From assembly GCF_001425055.1 (NCBI RefSeq), contig NZ_LMDK01000018.1, positions 1 through 64,000 on the forward strand: a DNA stretch of 64,000 bases. The letters are read 5' to 3'. Positions 43,786 through 53,727 of this stretch are shown here, in pieces. A program made the translations under genes and the position numbers. This stretch comes from Pelomonas sp. Root1237. Lineage in GTDB: Bacteria > Pseudomonadota > Gammaproteobacteria > Burkholderiales > Burkholderiaceae_C. The first letter of the stretch is position 1. Each line of letters opens with the position of its first letter. A model generated the notes under the pieces. It was not told the DNA's origin, made no database searches, and worked only from the letters and a program-made list of their open reading frames with translations.

Positions 43786-44574
43786 ATGGCACTCGCTCTC
43801 TCCTTCGAGACCGTCGGCAGCGGCCCGCCGCTGCTGGTGCTGCACGGGCTGTTCGGCTCCAGCAGCAATTGGCGCGGTATTGCGCGGCAACTTGCCGCGA
43901 CTCACACCGTCATCACTGTCGACCTGCGCAACCACGGCGCCTCGCCCTGGGCGGATGCGATGGGCTATGTCGAGATGGCCAACGATGTGTTGCAGCTGAT
44001 TGACCGCCTGGGCCTGAAGGCGCCAGCCGTGATGGGCCACAGCATGGGCGGCAAGACAGCGATGGCCCTGGCCCTGAAGCATCCGCAGCGCGTCGGCCAG
44101 CTCTTTGTGGTCGACATCGCGCCGGTCGTCTATGCCGACCAGCAGACGCCCTTTGCCGACGCGATGCGCGGTGCCGATGTGATGGCCGCCGCCAGCCGCG
44201 CCGAGGTGCAGGGGCGTTTGCAGCAGGCCGTGTCTGACCCGGGCGTGGTGCCCTTCCTGATGCAGAACCTGGTGATGCATAACGCGCACTTCGACTGGCG
44301 CATCAACCTGATGGGCATCAGCGCCGCGATGCCGCAGTTGTGTGGCTTCCCGAGCGAGCTGCTGGGGGCGAGCTATGCCGGCCCGCTGACCGTGATTGCC
44401 GGCCGGGATTCCGACTACGTCGTGCAGCTGGACGGGGCCGCGTTCCGGCCGATGTTCCCGCGTGTCGAAGTGCAGGTCGTCGAAGGCGCCGGCCACTGGG
44501 TGCATGCCGACCAGCCCGCCGCCTTCGTGGCCTGCGTCCGGCATGCCTTGCGCGAGGCCGCGCCCGTTGCCTGA
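43786..44574 (+). CDS. alpha/beta-fold hydrolase (YbfF-like esterase)
   Basis: The 262-residue protein has the oxyanion-hole HGLFGSSSNW near 19-28, the nucleophile elbow GHSMGGK (Ser near 87), an acid residue in GRDSDYV and the catalytic His in GAGHWVHADQP. It fits the YbfF group of acyl-CoA/ester hydrolases. It is only 3 bp behind lpdA, so it is in the PDH operon; a role in clearing acyl-thioesters or esters is conceivable but not shown. Confidence 0.85.
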   Translation: MALALSFETVGSGPPLLVLHGLFGSSSNWRGIARQLAATHTVITVDLRNHGASPWADAMGYVEMANDVLQLIDRLGLKAPAVMGHSMGGKTAMALALKHPQRVGQLFVVDIAPVVYADQQTPFADAMRGADVMAAASRAEVQGRLQQAVSDPGVVPFLMQNLVMHNAHFDWRINLMGISAAMPQLCGFPSELLGASYAGPLTVIAGRDSDYVVQLDGAAFRPMFPRVEVQVVEGAGHWVHADQPAAFVACVRHALREAAPVA

Positions 44575-44610
44575 ACCGAAGCCATCCGCAAAGAACGACA
44601 GGAGACCGCC

Positions 44611-46908
44611 ATGACCGACAAGCTGCGCGAGGCCGCGCTCGATTACCACCGCTACCCGACGCCGGGAAAGATCTCAGTCACGCCGACCAAGGCGATGGCC
44701 ACCGCGCGCGATCTGTCGCTGGCCTATTCACCCGGCGTGGCCGATGCCTGCATGGCCATCGTCGACGACCCGCAGGAGGCCGGCAACCTGACGGCGCGCA
44801 GCAACCTGGTCGCCGTCATCACCAACGGCACCGCGGTGCTGGGCCTGGGCAATATCGGCCCGCTGGCGAGCAAGCCGGTGATGGAAGGCAAGGGCTGCCT
44901 GTTCAAGAAGTTCGCCGGTATCGACGTGTTCGACATTGAGCTGGCCGAAAACGACCCCGATGCGCTGATCGACACCATCGCGCGGATGGAGCCCACCTTT
45001 GGCGGCATCAACCTGGAGGACATCAAGGCGCCCGAGTGCTTCTACATCGAGACCAAGCTGCGCGAGCGCATGAAGATCCCGGTCTTCCACGACGACCAGC
45101 ACGGCACGGCCATCGTCGCAGCGGCGGCCATCCTGAATGCGTTGAAGCATGTCGGCAAGAACATCGCCGAGGTCAAGCTGGTGGCGTCCGGTGCCGGCGC
45201 GGCGGCCCTGGCCTGCCTGGACCTGGCCGTCAGCCTGGGCCTGAAGATCGAGAACATCTTCGTCAGCGATGCCAAGGGCCTGGTCTACATGGGCCGCGCC
45301 GAAGGCATGGACCCGAACAAGGCCCGCTATGCGCGCGACACCGGCGCCCGCACGTTGGCCGAGGTGATCCCGGGCGCCGACATCTTCCTGGGCCTGTCGG
45401 CGGGCGGCGTGCTCAAGCCCGAGATGGTCAAGACGATGGCGCGCGACCCAATCATCCTGGCGATGGCCAACCCGACGCCGGAGATCATGCCGGAGGAGGC
45501 GCTGGCCGTGCGGCCCGACGCCGTCATCGGCACCGGCCGGTCGGACTATCCGAACCAGGTCAACAACGTCCTGTGCTTCCCCTTCATCTTCCGTGGTGCG
45601 CTGGACACCGGCGCCACGACCATCAATGAAGAGATGAAGCTGGCCGCCGTGCGCGCCATCGCCGAGCTGGCGCATGCCGAGATCCCCGAGGTGGTGGCCG
45701 CGGCCTATGGCGCCGTGGGCCTGCGCTTCGGCCGCGACTACCTGATCCCCAAGCCCTTTGACCCGCGCCTGATCGAGGTGGTGGCGCCGGCCGTGGCGCA
45801 GGCCGCGATGGACAGCGGCATCGCCAGCCGGCCGATTGCCGACATGCCGGCCTACCGCCAGCGCATGTCGCAGTTCGTCTACCAGTCGGGCAGCAGCATG
45901 CAGCCGCTGTTCGCCGCCGCCAAGCGAGCGCCCAAGCGGGTCGTCTATGCCGAGGGCGAGGACGAGCGCGTCTTGCGCGCGGCCCAGGTGGTGGTCGATG
46001 AAGGCCTCGCGCGGCCGTTGCTGCTCGGGCGGCCTGAGGTGATCAAGCAGCGCATTGCCGACTTCGGCTTGCGGCTGGTGCCCGGCGCGGACTGTGAGGT
46101 GGTCAACCAGCTCGACCCGGCGGTCTATGGCGACGCGGCGGACGACTACTTCCAGCTGCGCCGCCGCGACGGCGTGTCACGCGCGGCGGCGCGGGCCGAC
46201 ATGCGCAGCCGCGGCACGCTGCTGGCGTCGATGCTGGTGCGCCAGGGCCGGGCCGATGCGATGCTGTGCGGCACCTTCGGTAACTACGGCGATCACCTGC
46301 GGCATGTGCGCACCGTGATCGGCCTGCACGCCGGCACGCAGACGCTGGCCGCGATGCAGATGCTGATGCTGCCCGGGCGCCAGCTCTTCATCTGCGACAC
46401 CCATGTCAACCGCGACCCCAGCGCCGAGCAGGTGGCCGAGATCGCGCTGATGGCGGCCGAGGCCGTGCGCCGCTTTGGCGTGGCGCCGAGCGTGGCCCTG
46501 CTGTCGCACTCCAGCTTCGGCGGCTCCGACGCGCCGTCGGCGCTGAAGATGCGTGCCGCGCTGGGCCTGATCAAGGCCCGTGACCCCGGCCTCGCCGTGG
46601 AGGGCGAAATGCGCGGCGACGCCGCCCTGTCCAAGACCATCCTGGACCAGGAGTTCCCCGAGTCGGGCCTGGACACCGAGGCCAATGTGCTGGTGATGCC
46701 CAACGTCGATGCGGCCAACATCTCCTACAACCTGCTGCGCATCGCGGCGGGCAACGGCATCACGGTGGGCGGCATCCTGCTGGGTGCCGCGCAGCCGGTG
46801 CACATCCTGACGCCCTCTGCGACGGTGCGCCGCATCGTCAACATGACGGCGCTGGCGGTGGCGGATGTCGCGGCGGCGCAGCGGGTCAGCGCCCGCAGCA
46901 TCGACTGA
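44611..46908 (+). CDS. maeB: NADP-dependent malic enzyme fused to a phosphotransacetylase-like domain
   Basis: The 765-residue protein decarboxylates malate to pyruvate and makes NADPH. The N-terminal malic enzyme part (about 1-430) has the active-site YSPGVADAC near 39-47, [11 protein letters not shown] near 162-172 and a NAD(P)-binding [10 protein letters not shown]. The C-terminal part (about 440-765) is phosphate-acetyl/butyryltransferase-like, as in E. coli MaeB, where it is regulatory. It sits between a hydrolase and a lipoyl synthase in the PDH run and delivers pyruvate to the same pathway. Confidence 0.95.
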   Translation: MTDKLREAALDYHRYPTPGKISVTPTKAMATARDLSLAYSPGVADACMAIVDDPQEAGNLTARSNLVAVITNGTAVLGLGNIGPLASKPVMEGKGCLFKKFAGIDVFDIELAENDPDALIDTIARMEPTFGGINLEDIKAPECFYIETKLRERMKIPVFHDDQHGTAIVAAAAILNALKHVGKNIAEVKLVASGAGAAALACLDLAVSLGLKIENIFVSDAKGLVYMGRAEGMDPNKARYARDTGARTLAEVIPGADIFLGLSAGGVLKPEMVKTMARDPIILAMANPTPEIMPEEALAVRPDAVIGTGRSDYPNQVNNVLCFPFIFRGALDTGATTINEEMKLAAVRAIAELAHAEIPEVVAAAYGAVGLRFGRDYLIPKPFDPRLIEVVAPAVAQAAMDSGIASRPIADMPAYRQRMSQFVYQSGSSMQPLFAAAKRAPKRVVYAEGEDERVLRAAQVVVDEGLARPLLLGRPEVIKQRIADFGLRLVPGADCEVVNQLDPAVYGDAADDYFQLRRRDGVSRAAARADMRSRGTLLASMLVRQGRADAMLCGTFGNYGDHLRHVRTVIGLHAGTQTLAAMQMLMLPGRQLFICDTHVNRDPSAEQVAEIALMAAEAVRRFGVAPSVALLSHSSFGGSDAPSALKMRAALGLIKARDPGLAVEGEMRGDAALSKTILDQEFPESGLDTEANVLVMPNVDAANISYNLLRIAAGNGITVGGILLGAAQPVHILTPSATVRRIVNMTALAVADVAAAQRVSARSID

Positions 46909-46916
46909 AGACGGGC

Positions 46917-47849
46917 ATGAACGAGCCCGTCATCCAGCGCGGCACGGCCAAGACGGCGCGCATTCCCATCCATGTCGAGGCGACGGCCGCGCTGGCCAAG
47001 CCGCCGTGGATACGGGTGCGGCTGTCGCAGGGCGAGAACTTCCGCGAGGTCAAGCGCGTGCTGCGCGAGGGCGGCCTGCACACGGTCTGCGAAGAGGCCG
47101 CTTGCCCCAACATCGGCGAGTGCTTCGGCAAGCGCACGGCCACCTTCATGGTGCTGGGCGCCTTGTGCACGCGGCGCTGCCCGTTCTGTGATGTCGCCCA
47201 TGGCCAGCCCCTGCCGCCGGACCCGCTGGAGCCCGCGAGCCTGGCTGACACGGTGGCAGCGCTGGGCTTGAAGTACGTCGTCATCACCAGCGTCGATCGC
47301 GACGACCTGCGTGACGGCGGTGCGGCGCATTTCGCCGCCTGCATCCGTGCCGTGCGGCGCGAGTCGCCCGCCACCCGCATCGAGGTGCTGACGCCGGACT
47401 TTCGCGGCCGGGCGACGATCGCGCTGGACATCCTCGCCGCCGACCCGCCGGACGTGATGAACCACAACCTCGAGACCGTGCCGCGCCTGTACCGCCAGGC
47501 GCGGCCGGGCGCCGACTATGGCCATTCGCTGCGGCTGCTGCAGTCCTTCAAAGAGCGCTGCCCGCAGGTGCCGACCAAGTCCGGCCTGATGTTGGGCCTG
47601 GGCGAAACCGATCAGGAAGTGACAGCCGTCATGCACGACCTGCGCGAGCACGGCGTCGAGATGCTCACCGTGGGCCAGTACTTGCAGCCCCGGCCCGGCA
47701 ACCTGGTCGTGCAGCGCTACGTGGAGCCGCAGGCCTTCGAGGCGCTGGCCGCCCGGGCGCGTGCGCTCGGCTTTGTGCATGCAGCCTGCGGGCCGCTGGT
47801 GAGATCGAGCTACCACGCCGACGAGCAGGCGCACGCCGTCGGCCTCTGA
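46917..47849 (+). CDS. lipA: lipoyl synthase (radical SAM)
   Basis: The enzyme inserts two sulfurs into octanoyl-protein to make lipoate. The 310-residue protein has both clusters: the auxiliary [13 protein letters not shown] (three Cys near 59-70) and the radical [13 protein letters not shown] near 85-92. The family segments [22 protein letters not shown] and TVGQYLQP are present. It lies 8 bp behind maeB. Burkholderiales often carry another lipA with lipB; whether this copy is the PDH-dedicated one cannot be told here. Confidence 0.93.
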   Translation: MNEPVIQRGTAKTARIPIHVEATAALAKPPWIRVRLSQGENFREVKRVLREGGLHTVCEEAACPNIGECFGKRTATFMVLGALCTRRCPFCDVAHGQPLPPDPLEPASLADTVAALGLKYVVITSVDRDDLRDGGAAHFAACIRAVRRESPATRIEVLTPDFRGRATIALDILAADPPDVMNHNLETVPRLYRQARPGADYGHSLRLLQSFKERCPQVPTKSGLMLGLGETDQEVTAVMHDLREHGVEMLTVGQYLQPRPGNLVVQRYVEPQAFEALAARARALGFVHAACGPLVRSSYHADEQAHAVGL

Positions 47850-47898
47850 CCCCGCATCAACAAGAACGCACCCCGAACAGCATCACCAGGAGACACAC

Positions 47899-49242
47899 GT
47901 GGACCACCAACCCGTATCAAAGCCCTTCTACAGGTCGCTCTACTTTCAGGTCATCACGGCCATCGTCATCGGCGTGCTGCTGGGTCATTTCTGGCCCGAG
48001 ACCGGCGCCAGCATGAAGCCGCTGGGCGACGGCTTCATCAAGCTGATCAAGATGATCATCGCGCCCATCATCTTCTGCACCGTGGTGGTCGGCATCGCCG
48101 GCATGGAGGACATGAAGAAGGTCGGCAAGACCGGTGGCCTGGCCCTGCTGTACTTTGAAGTCGTCAGCAGCGTTGCGCTGGTGGTGGGCCTGGTGATCAT
48201 CAACCTCGTGCAGCCTGGCACCGGCATGAACATCGATGTCACGACGCTGGACACCAAGGGCATCGCCGCCTACACCGGCCCGGGCAAGATGGCCACCACC
48301 ACCGAGTTCCTGCTCAACGTGATCCCGAGCACGGTGGTCGACGCCTTCGCCAAGGGCGAGATCCTGCAGGTGCTGCTGTTCGCGGTGATGTTCGGCTTTG
48401 CGTTGCACAAGTTCGGCGGCCGCGGCACGCTGGTGTTCGACTTCATCGAGAAGTTCTCGCACGTGCTGTTCGTCATCGTCGGCTACATCATGAAGGTGGC
48501 GCCCATCGGCGCGTTCGGCGCGATGGCCTTCACGATCGGCAAGTACGGCGTGTCTTCGCTGCTGCAACTGGGCCAGCTGATGGCGACCTTCTATGCCACC
48601 TGCCTGTTCTTCATCTTCATCGTGCTCGGCAGCATTGCCAGGGTGCACGGCTTCTCGATCTGGAAGTTCATCAAGTACATCAAGGAAGAGCTGCTGATCG
48701 TGCTGGGCACTTCGTCCAGCGAATCCGTGCTGCCGCGCATGATGGCCAAGCTGGAGAACCTGGGCGCCAAGAAGTCGGTGGTCGGGCTGGTCATCCCCAC
48801 CGGCTACTCGTTCAACCTCGACGGCACGTCCATCTACCTGACGATGGCCGCCGTCTTCATTGCCCAGGCCACCAACACGCCGATGACGCTGACGCAGCAG
48901 CTCACGCTGCTGCTGGTGCTGCTGCTCACCTCCAAGGGCGCGGCCGGCGTGACCGGCAGCGGCTTCATCGTGCTGGCGGCCACGCTGTCGGCGGTGGGCC
49001 ACGTGCCGGTGGCCGGGCTGGCGCTGATCCTGGGCATCGACCGCTTCATGTCCGAAGCGCGCGCGCTGACCAACCTGATCGGCAATGGCGTGGCCACCGT
49101 GGTCGTGGCGAAATGGACGAACGACCTGGACGTGCCGCGCATGCAGCGGCTGCTGAACAACGAGAGCACTGCCGAAGCTGAAGAGCCCGAGGCCGTGCTG
49201 GACACGTCCGAGGCGCACATGCCGGCTCAACCGGTGCGTTGA
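47899..49242 (+). CDS. dctA: C4-dicarboxylate/proton symporter
   Basis: The protein imports succinate, fumarate and malate across the inner membrane. The 447-residue protein has about eight membrane spans and the conserved re-entrant segments [12 protein letters not shown] near 271-282 and [16 protein letters not shown] near 303-318. The start is a GTG at 47899 with AGGAG at 47888-47892. It is downstream of lipA (49 bp). Its usual regulators dctB and dctD are encoded 10 kb further on; no sigma-54 site lies in the intergenic gap. Confidence 0.95.
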   Translation: MDHQPVSKPFYRSLYFQVITAIVIGVLLGHFWPETGASMKPLGDGFIKLIKMIIAPIIFCTVVVGIAGMEDMKKVGKTGGLALLYFEVVSSVALVVGLVIINLVQPGTGMNIDVTTLDTKGIAAYTGPGKMATTTEFLLNVIPSTVVDAFAKGEILQVLLFAVMFGFALHKFGGRGTLVFDFIEKFSHVLFVIVGYIMKVAPIGAFGAMAFTIGKYGVSSLLQLGQLMATFYATCLFFIFIVLGSIARVHGFSIWKFIKYIKEELLIVLGTSSSESVLPRMMAKLENLGAKKSVVGLVIPTGYSFNLDGTSIYLTMAAVFIAQATNTPMTLTQQLTLLLVLLLTSKGAAGVTGSGFIVLAATLSAVGHVPVAGLALILGIDRFMSEARALTNLIGNGVATVVVAKWTNDLDVPRMQRLLNNESTAEAEEPEAVLDTSEAHMPAQPVR

Positions 49243-49273
49243 AGCGCAGCGCATAACTGCCACGGTGAGCAGC

Positions 49274-50608
49274 ATGACCCCTCGCGAACCTGTGCATCGC
49301 ATCGTCATCGTCGGTGGCGGTGCGGGCGGGCTTGAACTGGCCACGCGGCTGGGCGAAACCCTGGGCAAGCGGGGCAGGGCGGAGATCACGCTGATCGACA
49401 AGAACCGCACCCATGTCTGGAAGCCCAAGCTGCACGAGATCGCCTCGGGCAGCATGGACCTGAGCGCCCATGAGGTGGACTACCTGGCGCAAGCGCACTG
49501 GCACCATTTCCGCTTCAGGATCGGCGAGATGACGGCGCTGGACCGGCAGCGCCGCGAAGTGCGCGTGGGCCCGTACCGGGATGACGAGGGCCGGGAGGTG
49601 ACGCCTGACCGGGTGTTCGGCTACGACACCCTGGTGCTGGCGCTGGGCAGCCTGAGCAATGACTTCGGCACGCCCGGCGTGGGCGAGCATGCACTGAAGC
49701 TGGAGTCCAAGGCCGACGCGCAGCGCTTCCATGCGCGCATGGTGAATGCCTGCATCCGCGCCCATGCCCAGGCCACGCCGCTGCGGCCCGAGCAGTTGCA
49801 CGTGGCCATCATCGGCGCCGGCGCCACCGGCGTGGAGCTCGCGGCCGAGCTGCACCGCACGACGCGCGAGGTGGTGGCCTACGGGCTGGACCGGGTGGAC
49901 GCCGACAAGGACATCCAGGTCAACTTGATCGAGGCGGCCGAGCGCGTGCTGCCGGCGTTGCCACCGCGCCTGTCGCAGGCGACCGAGGCCCTGCTCGTCA
50001 AGCTTGGCGTGGTGGTCCACACCTCGGCCAAGGTGGCCGAGGTGTTGCCGGACGGCGTGCGCCTGGCCGACGGCCGTGTGCTGCCGGCCGAGCTGGTGGT
50101 CTGGGCGGCCGGCGTCAAGGCGGCGGACTTCCTGAAAGACATTGCCGGGCTGGAGACGACGCGCAGCAACCAGCTGCTCGTCCAGCCGACGCTGCAGACC
50201 ACACGAGATGAAGACATCTTCGTCATCGGCGACTGCGCGGCCTGCGCCTGGCCCGAGGCCAATGGCGGCAAGGGCGGCTGGGTGCCGCCGCGCGCCCAGG
50301 CTGCACACCAGCAGGCCTCGCATGTGGCCAGGCAGATCAAGCGCCGGTTGACGGGGCAGCCTTTGCGGCCCTACCAGTACCGGGACTTCGGCTCCCTCGT
50401 CTCGCTGGGTGAGTTCAGCACCGTCGGGAACATGATGGGCGGGTTGATTGGTGGCAGCCTGATGATCGAAGGCGCCTTCGCCCGGCTGATGTATGTGTCG
50501 CTCTACAAGATGCATGAACTGGCGCTGCACGGCTTCGCCAAGATGGCCCTCGACACGCTGGCCCGCCTGATCACGCGGCGCACCGAACCGCATGTGAAGC
50601 TGCACTAA
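49274..50608 (+). CDS. ndh: type II NADH dehydrogenase (NAD(P)/FAD-dependent oxidoreductase)
   Basis: The 444-residue protein has an N-terminal FAD fold (IVIVGGGAGGLELATRL at about 10-26), a second Rossmann motif AIIGAGATGVELAAEL near 175-190, and the family segment IFVIGDCAAC near 312. The C-terminal region would be membrane-associated. It passes electrons from NADH to ubiquinone without proton pumping. ATG 49274 is chosen over GTG 49265. The stop TAA at 50606-50608 overlaps the left terminal repeat of a mini-element. Confidence 0.9.
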   Translation: MTPREPVHRIVIVGGGAGGLELATRLGETLGKRGRAEITLIDKNRTHVWKPKLHEIASGSMDLSAHEVDYLAQAHWHHFRFRIGEMTALDRQRREVRVGPYRDDEGREVTPDRVFGYDTLVLALGSLSNDFGTPGVGEHALKLESKADAQRFHARMVNACIRAHAQATPLRPEQLHVAIIGAGATGVELAAELHRTTREVVAYGLDRVDADKDIQVNLIEAAERVLPALPPRLSQATEALLVKLGVVVHTSAKVAEVLPDGVRLADGRVLPAELVVWAAGVKAADFLKDIAGLETTRSNQLLVQPTLQTTRDEDIFVIGDCAACAWPEANGGKGGWVPPRAQAAHQQASHVARQIKRRLTGQPLRPYQYRDFGSLVSLGEFSTVGNMMGGLIGGSLMIEGAFARLMYVSLYKMHELALHGFAKMALDTLARLITRRTEPHVKLH

Positions 50609-50846
50609 ACCTAGGTCCGGCAGTTGACCGCTTACTACTCAACGAAAGTCTCGATGCGTCAGCAACTTGAGCCTTCCGCAACGTTTACCACTTCGGTGAC
50701 GAACGCTGCACGCCCGCTGGTCTGGCGCTTCGACCCGCTGGCCGCGTTGCTCCTCCTTGTGGGCACGAGCCCACTGCGTCGTCGCGCCTTGCCACCGGCT
50801 CGCCTCGCCAGCCCCTCGGGCGCGCCCAACTGCCGGACCTAGGTTT
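50607..50846. mobile_element. 240-bp MITE-like element with perfect 20-bp terminal inverted repeats
   Basis: AAACCTAGGTCCGGCAGTTG (50607-50626) is the exact reverse complement of CAACTGCCGGACCTAGGTTT (50827-50846). The 200-bp core has no gene I trust and contains a small internal hairpin GTGGGC/GCCCAC (50759-50774). The element fills the ndh-phaC gap from the ndh stop to 1 bp before the phaC ATG. No target duplication is evident. It therefore must contain or lie over the phaC promoter and leader. Confidence 0.75.
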
Positions 50847-50847
50847 C

Positions 50848-52476
50848 ATGAACACCCCCGCACCCAAGCCCGATGCCGGCCAATGGCTGGACGATCTGCT
50901 GCGCACGCAAGCCACCCTCTGGCCCGCAGCGGCATCAGTGATCCAGACCTGGCAGCAGAACGTGGCCCAAATGGGTGCGTTCTGGGCTGCCGCCTTTGCT
51001 CCCGATACTGCCGTCGACCGCCGCTTTGGCGCCGAAGCCTGGCAGAAGGACCCGCGCTTCGCACCGCTGGCACAGAGCTATCTGCAATTCACCCGCTCGG
51101 TGGGCAAGGCGCTGGACGCCGCGCCGCTGGACGAGCGCAGCAAGGCGCAATGGGGCTTTGCGCTGCGCCAGGTGTTGGACGCGATGAGCCCGGCCAACTT
51201 CCTGGCCACCAACCCCGAGGCGCTGCAGGGTGCGCTGGACAGTGGCGGCGCCAGCCTGGTGGAGGGTGCCCGGCTGTTCCTGGCCGACATGGGCAAGGGC
51301 CGCATCTCGATGTCGGACGACCAGGCCTTCGAGGTAGGCCGCGATCTGGCCACGACACCGGGCAGCGTCGTCTACGAGAACGAGTTGATCCAGCTGATCC
51401 AGTACGCGCCCACCACGTCGCACGTCTACCGGCGCCCGCTGCTGATCGTGCCGCCCTGCATCAACAAGTTCTACATCCTCGACCTGGGAGAGAGCAACTC
51501 GCTGGTGGCCTACGCGGTGGCGCAAGCCCACACGGTGTTCCTGGTCTCCTGGCGCAATGTCGGCGCCGAGCAGGGCGGCCTCAGCTGGGACGACTACATC
51601 GAGCAGGGCGTGTTGCAGGCGCTGTCGGTGGCGCAGCGCATCAGCCGCGTGACCCAAGTCAACACGCTGGGCTTCTGCGTCGGTGGCACCCTGCTGGCCA
51701 GCGCGCTGGCGGTGGCGGCGCAGCGCGGCGAGCAACCGGCCGCCAGCGTGACGCTGCTGACGACGATGCTCGACTTCAGCGACACGGGCGAGTTGGGCCT
51801 GATGGTCGACGAAGCCATGGTGGCCAAACGCGAGGCGGAAATCGGCCAGGGCGGCCTGCTGCACGGGCGCGAGCTGGCGCAGGTGTTTGCGGCGCTGCGG
51901 GCCAACGACCTGATCTGGCCGTATGTGGTGAACAGCTACCTCAAGGGCCAGGCGCCGCCAGCCTTCGACCTGCTGTTCTGGAACGGCGACGACACCAACC
52001 TGCCGGGCCCGATGTATTGCTGGTACTTGCGCCAGACCTATCTCGAGAACCGCCTGCGCGAGCCCGGCGGCACGGTGCAGTGCGGTGTGCCCGTCGACCT
52101 GTCGTCCATCGCTGCGCCGGCCTTCATCTACGCCTCGAAAGAGGACCACATCGTGCCTTGGCAGACCGCCTACGCCAGCACCGGGCTGCTGGGCGGCGAG
52201 ACGCGCTTCGTGCTGGGCGCCAGCGGCCATATCGCCGGTGTCATCAACCCGCCGGCCAAGCGCAAGCGCCACCACTGGACTGGCGAGGTGGCGGCCACGG
52301 CGTCGGCCTGGCTGGACGCGGCCGAGCAGGTCGAGGGCAGCTGGTGGCCCGCCTGGAGCGACTGGCTGGCCAGCCATGCAGGCGAGCGGATTGCCCCACC
52401 GCGAAAGCCGGGCAACGCCGCCTTCCCCGTCATCGAAGCGGCACCAGGGCGCTATGTGAAGGCGCGTGCCGAGTGA
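50848..52476 (+). CDS. phaC: class I poly(3-hydroxyalkanoate) synthase
   Basis: The enzyme polymerises 3-hydroxybutyryl-CoA to PHB at granule surfaces. The 542-residue protein has the lipase-box-like GFCVGG with nucleophile Cys near 277, Asp in SKEDHIVPW near 434, and His in GASGHIAGV near 462. It also has conserved NKFYILDL and SWRNV. It is slightly shorter than the Cupriavidus enzyme. The start codon comes one base after the inverted repeat of the mini-element and has no good ribosome binding site, which may reduce its translation. Confidence 0.95.
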   Translation: MNTPAPKPDAGQWLDDLLRTQATLWPAAASVIQTWQQNVAQMGAFWAAAFAPDTAVDRRFGAEAWQKDPRFAPLAQSYLQFTRSVGKALDAAPLDERSKAQWGFALRQVLDAMSPANFLATNPEALQGALDSGGASLVEGARLFLADMGKGRISMSDDQAFEVGRDLATTPGSVVYENELIQLIQYAPTTSHVYRRPLLIVPPCINKFYILDLGESNSLVAYAVAQAHTVFLVSWRNVGAEQGGLSWDDYIEQGVLQALSVAQRISRVTQVNTLGFCVGGTLLASALAVAAQRGEQPAASVTLLTTMLDFSDTGELGLMVDEAMVAKREAEIGQGGLLHGRELAQVFAALRANDLIWPYVVNSYLKGQAPPAFDLLFWNGDDTNLPGPMYCWYLRQTYLENRLREPGGTVQCGVPVDLSSIAAPAFIYASKEDHIVPWQTAYASTGLLGGETRFVLGASGHIAGVINPPAKRKRHHWTGEVAATASAWLDAAEQVEGSWWPAWSDWLASHAGERIAPPRKPGNAAFPVIEAAPGRYVKARAE

Positions 52477-52511
52477 TTCAAGCAGATCTATTCAACCCCA
52501 AGGAGACAGAC

Positions 52512-53693
52512 ATGACCGATATCGTGATCGTGGCCGCACAGCGAACAGCGGTGGGCAAATTCGGCGGCACCCTCGCCAAGACCGCAGCGCCGGACCTGGG
52601 CGCGCATGTCGTCAAGGGCTTGCTGGAAAAGGCCGGCGTGCCGGGCGACGCGGTGTCCGAAGTCATCCTGGGCCAGGTGCTCACCGCCGGTTCGGGGCAG
52701 AACCCGGCGCGCCAGACGGTCATCAAGGCCGGCCTGCCGGTCTCGGTGCCGGGCATGACGATCAACAAGGTCTGTGGCTCGGGGCTGAAGGCGGTGATGC
52801 TGGCGGCGCAGGCCATCAAGTGCGGCGACGCTGAGATCGTCATTGCCGGCGGCCAGGAGAACATGAGCGCCGCCCCGCATGTGCTGCCCGGTTCGCGCGA
52901 CGGCCAGCGCATGGGCGACTGGAAGCTGGTCGACACGATGATCGTGGACGGCCTCTGGGACGTCTACAACCAGTACCACATGGGCACGACGGCCGAGAAC
53001 GTGGCCAAAAAGTACGGCATCAGCCGCGAGATGCAGGACGCCCTGGCCCTGGCCTCGCAGCAGAAGGCTGCGGCGGCCCAGGAGGCGGGGCGCTTCGTGG
53101 ACGAGATCCTGCCCTTCAGCATTGCGCAGAAGAAGGGCGATGCAGTAGTGTTTGCGGCCGACGAGTTCGTCAACCGCAAGACCAACGCCGAAGCCCTGGC
53201 CGGGCTGCGCCCGGCCTTCGACAAGGCCGGCTCGGTGACGGCCGGCAACGCCTCCGGCCTGAACGACGGCGCCGCCGCCGTGCTGGTGATGTCGGCTGCG
53301 CGGGCCGCCGCGCTGGGCCTGAAGCCTCTTGCCGTGATCCGCGGCTATGCCAGCGCCGGGCTGGACCCGACCATCATGGGCATGGGGCCGGTGCCGGCCT
53401 CGCGCCTGTGCCTGCAAAAGGCCGGCTGGAACGCGCAGGACCTGGACCTGATGGAGATCAACGAGGCCTTCGCCGCCCAGGCCAGCGCGGTCAACCAGGA
53501 GATGGGCTGGGACACCAGCAAGATCAACGTCAACGGCGGCGCCATCGCCATCGGCCACCCCATCGGCGCGTCGGGTTGCCGCATCCTCGTGACGCTGCTG
53601 CATGAGATGCGTCGCCGCGGCGCGGCCAAGGGCCTGGCCTCGCTGTGCATCGGCGGCGGCATGGGGGTTGCGCTGGCGGTAGAACTCGCGTGA
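52512..53693 (+). CDS. phaA: acetyl-CoA acetyltransferase (beta-ketothiolase)
   Basis: The enzyme condenses two acetyl-CoA to acetoacetyl-CoA, the first step of PHB synthesis. The 393-residue protein has the acyl-enzyme Cys in NKVCGSGLKAVMLAA (about 89), GHPIGASG near 350 (His), and the C-terminal CIGGGMGVA (Cys). Start ATG 52512 has AGGAGA before it. It lies 35 bp after phaC and 34 bp before phaB. Confidence 0.97.
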   Translation: MTDIVIVAAQRTAVGKFGGTLAKTAAPDLGAHVVKGLLEKAGVPGDAVSEVILGQVLTAGSGQNPARQTVIKAGLPVSVPGMTINKVCGSGLKAVMLAAQAIKCGDAEIVIAGGQENMSAAPHVLPGSRDGQRMGDWKLVDTMIVDGLWDVYNQYHMGTTAENVAKKYGISREMQDALALASQQKAAAAQEAGRFVDEILPFSIAQKKGDAVVFAADEFVNRKTNAEALAGLRPAFDKAGSVTAGNASGLNDGAAAVLVMSAARAAALGLKPLAVIRGYASAGLDPTIMGMGPVPASRLCLQKAGWNAQDLDLMEINEAFAAQASAVNQEMGWDTSKINVNGGAIAIGHPIGASGCRILVTLLHEMRRRGAAKGLASLCIGGGMGVALAVELA

Positions 53694-53727
53694 AGTCACT
53701 TCCTCAACAACACACTGGAGACAAACG

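Noticed and set aside
47671-47686. Sigma-54-like sequence TGGGCCAGTACTTGCA about 210 bp before dctA
   Set aside because: It lies inside lipA and encodes the conserved GQYLQ segment, so the match is explained by coding constraint; only the GG/GC and TTGCA parts fit the consensus.
49265-49273. GTG start for ndh
   Set aside because: ATG 49274 gives the usual family start, and the GGTGAG that contains this GTG is better explained as its ribosome binding site.
50624-50842. 72-residue frame inside the mini-element before phaC
   Set aside because: No start signal, odd composition, and it starts and ends within the inverted repeats; more likely non-coding.
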